Shown in pieces: positions 1 through 4,849 of a DNA stretch of 5,612 bases (its first letter is position 1; the number at the start of each line of letters is the position of its first letter). The notes below the pieces were generated by a model. It was not told the DNA's origin and made no database searches. It saw only the letters and a program-made list of their open reading frames with translations. This DNA is from JAEYFP01 sp047602645 (GTDB taxonomy: Bacteria; Bacillota; Clostridia; Lachnospirales; Lachnospiraceae), in NCBI GenBank assembly GCA_047602645.1, contig JASGGU010000135.1, forward strand, positions 1-5,612, written 5' to 3'. The translations under genes were made by a program, and so were the position numbers.

Positions 1-1
1 G

Positions 2-1468
2 ACGCTTCTTTTCGCGCTGATGCTCCCTGCACTTCTTTTTTACCTGATCAGTAACCTTCGTGCCAAAACATGGAGAAATTCGAATTTTTCTAAGATTTTT
101 GCGAAATTTTCCCTCATCGACCGGTTTGTATCGCTATATCTGCTTGCTTGTTTTGTCACGTTTCTCTTAAGCCCCTATCAAACTTTTCAGTTTTTCGGAG
201 CAGATGCATCCAATCCGGCTTGGACGGGCTACAGCGGCTGGTTTATGGGATTTAAAAGCCAGCTAATGTTTATCGTTCTCTATTTTCTCATCTCCCGTTT
301 TTTTATGAAGAGCTGGAAAACAGATTTGCTGATTGCCTTGACAGGTGCTTCTGCGATCGTATTTCTGTTCGGCATTTTACACCGGTTTTTGATTGATCCG
401 CTCTCCCTTTATGAGGAGATCGATTCTTATTATTATGCGCTTTTTTTATCCACGATTGGACAGTCTACCTGGTATTCCAGTTATTTGTGCACTGTTTTTC
501 CTATCGGCTTGTTTTTGTTCTGGCACTGCGACAAGCGCTGGCAGCGCATACTGCTCGGCATTTACAGCGCAATCGGTTTTGCCTCCCTCGTCACGCAAAA
601 CAGCGACAGCGCCTATTTCGCATTGGCAGCCTTTTTATCTGTCCTGTTTGCATTTTCCTTTCAGTCCGTGAAGAGCCTCAGGCGCTTTTTGGAGGTTCTT
701 TTGATTGGCGCGCTATCCATGCGGCTGATCGGCATATTTCAATTGCTGTTTCCGGATAGGGCAATTCCTGTTGATAAGTTGTCTGCTTTTTTTTCTCAAA
801 ATCCCTTTTTATGGATTGCCATTTTTATACTTGTGCTCCTCTATTTTCTGCTTGTGCATCTGGAAGTCAACGGCCGCTTTCAAATCGAATCCGTGGTATG
901 TGTCAGACGCCTCGGTCTATTCCTGATTGCCGCTGCTATCCCTGTCGGACTTCTATGTATCGTTCTTACGACAACCGGGCATCTGCCGGCTTTTCTCTCT
1001 TCATTTGAGCGCTTCGGCTATTTTATATTTGACGAGAACTGGGGGAATGGGCGCGGTTTTACATGGAAATACTGTATTTCGATGTTTGCGGAATATCCGC
1101 TGAAGTTAAAGTTATTCGGCGTCGGCTCCGATTGCTTTGCATCCTATACTTATGACTATCACGCTGATTTTGTGGCTGCCAAATGGGGAGAGTCTGTGCT
1201 TGCTAATGCCCATAACGAATGGATGAACATGCTTTTGACGACCGGTATTTTCGGCCTTGTCACTTACACCGGTATTTTTATTTCTTCCTTTGTGCTGTTT
1301 ATCAGGGAACAAAAAAACAGCATTTTCCTGCTTGCCGCCGCCGGCTCCATCGGCTCCTATTTTTTTCATAACCTGTTTTGCTACCAGCAGGTCATGTGTA
1401 CCCCCTTTATTTTCCTGATCATCGGTCTCGGGGAATTTGTTCGCAGGGAACACGCCGGAAAGCTTTGA
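2..1468 (+). CDS. O-antigen ligase/polymerase family membrane protein (Wzy_C), 5' partial
   Basis: The frame is open from the left edge. The first ATG, at 20, has no ribosome binding site and lies inside a hydrophobic stretch (TLLFALMLPALLFYLIS), so the true start is probably outside the window. At least 482 residues are visible (numbered from that ATG), with about a dozen hydrophobic segments, e.g. 34-52, 80-96, 102-122, 262-281, 297-317 and 405-427. Family marks: a TQNSDSAYFAL segment near 192, where relatives carry an SRG-like motif; an NGRGFTWK segment at 343-350 with Arg345; LFGVGSDCF at 365-373; and AHNEWMNMLLTTGIFGL at 397-413 with His398, the region holding the conserved histidine and GI.GL of Wzy_C proteins. 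The family joins or polymerises lipid-linked glycans on the outer face of the membrane. Ligase versus polymerase cannot be decided, and no glycosyltransferase or flippase gene is visible to name the glycan. It ends in TGA; no clear terminator follows. Confidence 0.85.
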   Translation, partial: TLLFALMLPALLFYLISNLRAKTWRNSNFSKIFAKFSLIDRFVSLYLLACFVTFLLSPYQTFQFFGADASNPAWTGYSGWFMGFKSQLMFIVLYFLISRFFMKSWKTDLLIALTGASAIVFLFGILHRFLIDPLSLYEEIDSYYYALFLSTIGQSTWYSSYLCTVFPIGLFLFWHCDKRWQRILLGIYSAIGFASLVTQNSDSAYFALAAFLSVLFAFSFQSVKSLRRFLEVLLIGALSMRLIGIFQLLFPDRAIPVDKLSAFFSQNPFLWIAIFILVLLYFLLVHLEVNGRFQIESVVCVRRLGLFLIAAAIPVGLLCIVLTTTGHLPAFLSSFERFGYFIFDENWGNGRGFTWKYCISMFAEYPLKLKLFGVGSDCFASYTYDYHADFVAAKWGESVLANAHNEWMNMLLTTGIFGLVTYTGIFISSFVLFIREQKNSIFLLAAAGSIGSYFFHNLFCYQQVMCTPFIFLIIGLGEFVRREHAGKL

Positions 1469-1524
1469 GCAAATACAAAATAATACGAAACACATAAATT
1501 CTTTGTTTATTCACAAAAATAATA

Positions 1525-1553
1525 TTTCCATAATTCACTTTTTGCGTTACAAT
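1525..1553 (+). promoter_or_regulatory. Probable promoter of the anchored foldase gene
   Basis: A TACAAT -10 box at 1548-1553 (5 of 6 to consensus) lies 17 bp from TTTCCA at 1525-1530 (4 of 6 to TTGACA). The region is AT-rich, as expected upstream of a promoter. It puts the transcript start near 1560 and leaves a leader of about 55 nt before the ATG at 1616. The leader could begin with a weak 7-bp hairpin (1562-1568 with 1579-1585, one G-U pair). The box choice is by eye only. Confidence 0.45.
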
Positions 1554-1601
1554 AGTAAAGACGTCAGCAAACAATAAGGCTGATGAATATAGATTGGAAA
1601 T

Positions 1602-1610
1602 AGGAAGAGG
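1602..1610 (+). promoter_or_regulatory. Ribosome binding site of the anchored foldase gene
   Basis: AGGAAGAGG ends 5 nt before the ATG at 1616. This is a good Shine-Dalgarno match and fixes that ATG as the start. The protein then begins with a lysine-rich cytoplasmic tail ahead of the membrane helix. Confidence 0.75.
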
Positions 1611-1615
1611 TCGCT

Positions 1616-2824
1616 ATGAAAAAGGAGACACAAAAGGATGACGTACAATTAAGCCTGAGCAAACAGAAAAGGCTTGAAAGAGAAAAAAAACGAGTCAAAA
1701 ATAAGCGGGAAAAACTCATATGGAAAATTGCAGGCATTGTTCTGGCTGTGCTTCTTGTCGGTTTGATCGTCGCGGCAATCGCTCAGACTATTTATTTTTC
1801 CGCCAACAGCGTAACTGCGAGCAGTGATTACAGCGCACAGCTGACTGATGATGGGTTCATCAAGGATGTAAACGCCTCCTCCAACATTACGCTTGCCGAT
1901 TATAAAACAATTACGGTTCCGCTCAGCGAAGTCGAGTATTCCGACGATTCTGTAGAAGCCGATATTCAAACGCAGCTTGATAACTATCCAAACCTCAGTA
2001 TGGAATCGGGGGATTTGATTGCCGACGGCGACAAGATCAGCATCGACTTTGTCGGAACGGTTGATGGTGAAGAATTTGAAGGAGGCAGCGGCGAGGATTA
2101 TGACCTGACAATCGGTTCTAATTCTTTTGTCGATGATTTTGAGCAGCAGCTGATCGGCCATGGTGTCGGTGAGTCTTTGACCGTCGATGTAACATTTCCC
2201 GCTGATTATCAGACTGTGGATCTGGCCGGAAAGGATGCTTCCTTTGCAGTTACTGTCAACGGTATTTATGAAGCTTCTGTTTTTGACGACGCTTTTGTCC
2301 AGAAAAACCTTTCCTCCTATGCGGATACGGCTGAAGGCTACCGCGAATATTTAAAGGAAACCAATTATGAGACAAACCTTGATCAGTGGCTCGCCTCTTA
2401 CCTGATCAAACATACGTCGGTAACTTCTTACCCGAAGGATTACCTTAATAATTTAAAATCGACACAAAAATATACCGATCAGAGTACTTATGAATATATG
2501 AATCAGTTTTATACAAGCTATACCGGCTCTCCGGCCTATACAAGCTTCACCCAATATACGGGCATGTCTCAGGGCGAATATGACATAAGCCTCATCGATA
2601 CCTGCAAAGCAATCGAAAAAGAAGCGATGATTTATCAGGCTATCCTTGAAACTGAAGGCGTAACCGTCACGGAGGACGACTACAAGGCATACCTGACAGA
2701 GACGAGCGGCTCCGCCGATTCTTATGATACACAGGTTGAGCAGTACGGCAAAGGTTATGCGATCCAAAACATGGTTCGTATAAAAGCACTCGAAATTGTT
2801 AAGGGCTACGCAACAGTACAATAA
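1616..2824 (+). CDS. Membrane-anchored trigger factor-like peptidyl-prolyl isomerase (FKBP type)
   Basis: The protein has 402 residues. Residues 1-37 are very rich in Lys and Arg, and 38-60 form one transmembrane helix; the positive-inside rule places the rest outside the membrane. There is no lipobox cysteine. Residues 90-136 resemble the trigger factor segment before the isomerase domain (LADYK...SEVEYSD). Residues 137-217 are an FKBP-type isomerase domain of trigger factor type: GDKISIDFVGTVDGEEFEGG, then IGSNSFVDDFEQQLIGH, then VTFPADY. Residues 222-281 and 328-402 resemble the trigger factor C-terminal chaperone arms (DDAFVQKNLSSYADT; EGVTVTEDDYKAYL). The N-terminal ribosome-binding domain of cytosolic trigger factor is missing. 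The likely role is folding of exported proteins at the outer membrane face, parallel to lipoprotein PrsA; this is inferred from topology. It appears to be transcribed alone, between its own promoter and a strong terminator. Confidence 0.87.
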   Translation: MKKETQKDDVQLSLSKQKRLEREKKRVKNKREKLIWKIAGIVLAVLLVGLIVAAIAQTIYFSANSVTASSDYSAQLTDDGFIKDVNASSNITLADYKTITVPLSEVEYSDDSVEADIQTQLDNYPNLSMESGDLIADGDKISIDFVGTVDGEEFEGGSGEDYDLTIGSNSFVDDFEQQLIGHGVGESLTVDVTFPADYQTVDLAGKDASFAVTVNGIYEASVFDDAFVQKNLSSYADTAEGYREYLKETNYETNLDQWLASYLIKHTSVTSYPKDYLNNLKSTQKYTDQSTYEYMNQFYTSYTGSPAYTSFTQYTGMSQGEYDISLIDTCKAIEKEAMIYQAILETEGVTVTEDDYKAYLTETSGSADSYDTQVEQYGKGYAIQNMVRIKALEIVKGYATVQ

Positions 2825-2836
2825 GCCTTTCCTATT

Positions 2837-2880
2837 ATAATGAAAAAGAGTCAGCATTTATACTGACTCTTTTTCATTAT
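2837..2880. terminator. Bidirectional intrinsic terminator between convergent genes
   Basis: A perfect 18-bp inverted repeat: arms 2837-2854 and 2863-2880, with the 8-nt loop catttata. The stem carries AAAAAGAG on one side and CTCTTTTT on the other, so a U-rich tract is made in either direction. It starts 12 bp after the + strand stop (2824) and ends 3 bp from the minus-strand stop (2884), so one hairpin serves both transcripts. Confidence 0.93.
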
Positions 2881-2883
2881 TCA

Positions 2884-3270
2884 TTACCATTGATCCATCC
2901 CGTTTTTCATTTCCATGCCCCACTCGATTTTTGCGCCCTTCTCAAGCAAATCGAGCATTGTACTGAATGACTCTAAGAGCATTGCCAGCTTATCGCAGTC
3001 CGAGCCATTCTTTCCCCGGTCTGTGCGGACATTATATTTGCGCATCTGCCACACAAATATATCGGTAATGCAGTAACCATTTATCGAACAGCAGCACAAA
3101 AAATCCTGGCGTTCCGCATAGTATAGGAACTCCTTATAAACCTCCGGCGCCTCAAGAAGCCTTTTCCAGAATACCTCCTGCCACTGCGGGACGTATCCGG
3201 CAGCCTCACACATTTCGGACAGCTTGCCGTATAATTTAAATTTCTCCTGTGCAATGATTATTTGCCGCAT
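2884..3270 (-). CDS. Protein of unknown function overlapping plsY
   Basis: The product has 128 residues and I do not recognise its family. It is soluble: no signal peptide or membrane helix is visible. It looks mostly helical, with many aromatic residues (PQWQEVFWKRLL at 28-39, YKEFLYYAE at 45-53). It has six cysteines, including Cys59-Cys60-Cys61 and Cys67, but no regular metal-binding spacing. A polar stretch, KYNVRTDRGKNGSDCDK, covers 78-94, and the C-terminus is rich in Met and Trp. Its ATG (3270) lies inside the 3' end of plsY, a 13-bp overlap; GGAGG sits 4 nt upstream of the ATG, so translation is probably coupled to plsY. The frame runs cleanly from that site to a stop 3 bp before the shared terminator, which supports a real gene. 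A link to phospholipid synthesis rests only on position. Confidence 0.75.
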   Translation of the reverse strand: MRQIIIAQEKFKLYGKLSEMCEAAGYVPQWQEVFWKRLLEAPEVYKEFLYYAERQDFLCCCSINGYCITDIFVWQMRKYNVRTDRGKNGSDCDKLAMLLESFSTMLDLLEKGAKIEWGMEMKNGMDQW

Positions 3271-3959
3271 TCATCCTCCGCCTGCTGCTCCATATAAAAC
3301 GGATAATTCTTTCCGTCATCATCGCTCACGCCGAAACGCTCTGCCTCGGCCTTTCTATTCCATAAAAAGCTGAATTTCAGTTCGGTCCCATTTTTAATTC
3401 TCCTGAGATTTTCTATGTGTCTATACCAGATAAAAGCAGTAGCAATATACAAAATGAATGCCGCTGATACGGAATGCTGCACAACTCCCTGTGCCGCCGG
3501 AAAAATCAGCGCAACGCTCATCGGTGCAAAACAAATATAATCCGTGACAAATGCCACCAGCACTGCAATAAACAGCAGGATCAGAAACATCCGGTAGTCA
3601 AGTGCAAGGATTGTACCGCCGAGTGCCGCAAATCCCTTTCCGCCACGGAATCCCATATAAAACGGAAAAATATGGCCCAGAATAACTGCAGTTCCTGTAA
3701 TTACGCCTGCAAGAAGCAGTTCGGGAAACAACCATATAAAAAACCGGGATGCGGCATATGCCTTTAAGATATCCACAACCGCAACGATCGCGCCGGCCTT
3801 TTTGCCCATGAGGATAATTACATTGGATGCACCGGCATTTCTTGATCCATATTCACGGATATCATACCCCTTCATTCTGGAAAACAGATAGGACAGATTG
3901 ATACATCCGACCAAATACCCTAATACGATACATATGATAGCTGCAAATACTTTATTCAT
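3258..3959 (-). CDS. plsY: Acyl-phosphate:glycerol-3-phosphate acyltransferase PlsY
   Basis: PlsY transfers an acyl group from acyl-phosphate to glycerol-3-phosphate, making lysophosphatidic acid, the first step of phospholipid synthesis in most bacteria; PlsX supplies the acyl-phosphate. It is an integral membrane enzyme. The 233-residue product shows the three PlsY motifs: GSRNAGASNV at 38-47, GHIFPFYMGFRGGKGFAA at 95-112 with the phosphate-binding-type GGKG, and HIENLRRIKNGTELK at 181-195. Hydrophobic segments lie near 4-26, 55-78, 82-100, 113-137, 142-160 and 164-179. It is about 30 residues longer than the usual length of roughly 200 because of a charged tail after about 202. An in-frame TAA two codons before the ATG at 3959 rules out an upstream start, although the GGGAGG ribosome binding site is unusually far away. 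The unknown gene downstream overlaps it. Confidence 0.96.
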   Translation of the reverse strand: MNKVFAAIICIVLGYLVGCINLSYLFSRMKGYDIREYGSRNAGASNVIILMGKKAGAIVAVVDILKAYAASRFFIWLFPELLLAGVITGTAVILGHIFPFYMGFRGGKGFAALGGTILALDYRMFLILLFIAVLVAFVTDYICFAPMSVALIFPAAQGVVQHSVSAAFILYIATAFIWYRHIENLRRIKNGTELKFSFLWNRKAEAERFGVSDDDGKNYPFYMEQQAEDECGK

Positions 3960-3974
3960 CTCTTAATTCCATAT

Positions 3975-3980
3975 CCTCCC
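3975..3980 (-). promoter_or_regulatory. Distant Shine-Dalgarno sequence of plsY
   Basis: On the minus strand GGGAGG is separated from the plsY ATG (3959) by 15 nt, much more than the usual 5-9. Two nt after it another ATG (3972) opens a six-codon frame (MELRDE) whose TAA at 3954-3952 overlaps codons 2-3 of plsY. No other in-frame start fits plsY, so this site probably serves plsY either directly or through coupling to the mini-frame. Confidence 0.5.
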
Positions 3981-3981
3981 T

Positions 3982-4004
3982 GCCGTATTTCTCGAAAATA
4001 CGGC
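3982..4004 (-). promoter_or_regulatory. Hairpin in the plsY leader
   Basis: A perfect 9-bp inverted repeat, GCCGTATTT and AAATACGGC, with a 5-nt loop lies in the predicted plsY leader RNA. Only 1 nt separates it from the GGGAGG site. It is not followed by a U-run in the direction of plsY transcription, so it does not look like an attenuator. It may shape ribosome access or stabilise the RNA. No known riboswitch class is recognised. Confidence 0.5.
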
Positions 4005-4034
4005 TTGTTTGCCCACATGTCCGCCTATAAATTG

Positions 4035-4063
4035 AGTATACCGCAAATGCTTGTTGTTTTCAA
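4035..4063 (-). promoter_or_regulatory. Promoter of plsY and the unknown gene
   Basis: On the minus strand TTGAAA (4063-4058) and TATACT (4040-4035) are separated by exactly 17 bp, each 5 of 6 to the housekeeping sigma consensus. Transcription would begin near 4028, giving a leader of about 70 nt that includes the hairpin at 3982-4004. No FapR-like operator or other fatty-acid control site was recognised. Confidence 0.75.
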
Positions 4064-4112
4064 ACCGCGTGTAGTAGTTTTCATCTCTAGATTGGCGAGC
4101 TGCCTATATAAT

Positions 4113-4163
4113 GAAAAGTACTCCTTTCTTGCAATAAGCTGTTCGCAAAAAGAAGTACTTTTC
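4113..4163 (-). terminator. Long hairpin, probable terminator of the permease-esterase operon
   Basis: Ten perfect pairs (GAAAAGTACT at 4113-4122 with AGTACTTTTC at 4154-4163) continue, after a C/A mismatch, into CTTT/AAAG (4124-4127 with 4149-4152). After one bulged base they continue into TTGC/GCAA (4129-4132 with 4145-4148), around a 12-nt loop. It begins 38 nt after the esterase stop. The transcript leaves the stem through CTTTTCATT, so the U-run is short and lies mostly in the stem, which makes terminator efficiency uncertain. Confidence 0.6.
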
Positions 4164-4201
4164 TAAATTGAGATATTTTATCGTTTATCACTGCTTATGA
4201 G

Positions 4202-4834
4202 CTACTGAAAAATCATTTTAATTTTGTTTTCCATTAATTCTGCCATCTGTCGATGACCTTCCTCCGTATAATGGATTCCGTCCAGTTTGTTGATCTCCAC
4301 CTGCCCTGACGGGTCCAGGTAATAGATCCCGTAGCGCTTTGCAATTGCCTCATAGTAGTCTCCAAGCTCCCTGCTTTTTTCCTCGGCGTCAGGCAGCATT
4401 CTGTCCAGATCGACATTTCCTACACTGCTGATCGGTACGGGCGTGACAAGCAGTACCTGAGGTGCCTTCTGTTCATAACCTGCATCGGATTTTAAAACTG
4501 CCCTGATTAGATTTTCCATTCCGGCACCGACATCAAAGCTGGAAACAGAAAACCGGCCCTTTAGGTCATTCGTCCCCAGCATAATAACGACCAGATCCAG
4601 CGGTTTATGGCTATCAAGACACGGGAGCAGGTATGCTTTCCCGTTTTTATATTCCTCAATCGGATCATCCCATACGGTCGTACGGCCCCCTAATCCTTCT
4701 TCAATCACATAATAATCATCGCCGAGCGCCTTCTGCAAAATACCCGTCCAACGCTGATCCCTCGCATATCTGTTTGTCAAGTCGGACTTCAAGCCATAGG
4801 TATTGGAATCCCCGTAACATAATATATTTTTCAT
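4202..4834 (-). CDS. SGNH-fold (GDSL-like) esterase, arylesterase/acetylxylan esterase type
   Basis: A serine hydrolase that removes acyl, often acetyl, groups from small or carbohydrate esters. From the chosen start it has 210 residues, a normal length for single-domain SGNH hydrolases. Block I is CYGDSNTYG with nucleophile Ser10; block II is EEGLGGRTT at 45-53 with the oxyanion-hole glycine; block III is LGTNDLK at 86-92 with Asn89; block V is DGIHYTEEGH with Asp185 and His188. All catalytic residues are present. An ATG at 4840 directly abuts AGGAG with no spacing, while the ATG at 4834 lies 6 nt from it and gives the family-typical MKNILCYGDSNT start, so 4834 is preferred. There is no signal peptide, so it acts in the cytoplasm. 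It follows an RbsC-type permease gene by 15 bp, so its substrate may be the imported, acylated sugar (inference). Confidence 0.92.
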   Translation of the reverse strand: MKNILCYGDSNTYGLKSDLTNRYARDQRWTGILQKALGDDYYVIEEGLGGRTTVWDDPIEEYKNGKAYLLPCLDSHKPLDLVVIMLGTNDLKGRFSVSSFDVGAGMENLIRAVLKSDAGYEQKAPQVLLVTPVPISSVGNVDLDRMLPDAEEKSRELGDYYEAIAKRYGIYYLDPSGQVEINKLDGIHYTEEGHRQMAELMENKIKMIFQ

Positions 4835-4840
4835 GATCAT

Positions 4841-4846
4841 CTCCTG
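4841..4846 (-). promoter_or_regulatory. Ribosome binding site deciding the esterase start
   Basis: On the minus strand CAGGAG ends right before an ATG at 4840 and 6 nt before a second in-frame ATG at 4834. The spacing favours the second. The site lies in the short gap after the permease stop codon (4852-4850), consistent with one transcript. Confidence 0.7.
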
Positions 4847-4849
4847 TAA

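Noticed and set aside
446..454. TTATCCACG, one base from a DnaA box
   Set aside because: It is a single copy inside a coding region with no AT-rich unwinding element or further boxes, so it is expected by chance.
1502..1516. TTTGT/ACAAA inverted repeat after the Wzy_C gene as a terminator
   Set aside because: Five A-T-rich pairs without a following T-run are too weak to call.
1649..2161. Long minus-strand open frame of 170 codons opposite the foldase gene
   Set aside because: Its translation shows no domain, and it overlaps a strongly supported gene with a good ribosome binding site. It is a shadow frame.
3982..4004. Leader hairpin read as a + strand terminator (followed by TTGTTT)
   Set aside because: No + strand gene or transcript points at it, so a role in the minus-strand plsY leader fits better.
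4107..4112. Perfect TATAAT on the + strand
   Set aside because: No acceptable -35 box lies 16-18 bp upstream, and transcription would run straight into the hairpin at 4113-4163 and antisense to the esterase.
4028..4172. Nine-base direct repeat TAAATTGAG at 4028-4036 and 4164-4172
   Set aside because: It is short, AT-rich and present only twice. One copy is at the predicted plsY transcript start and the other beyond the hairpin, with no sign of target-site duplication around an insertion.
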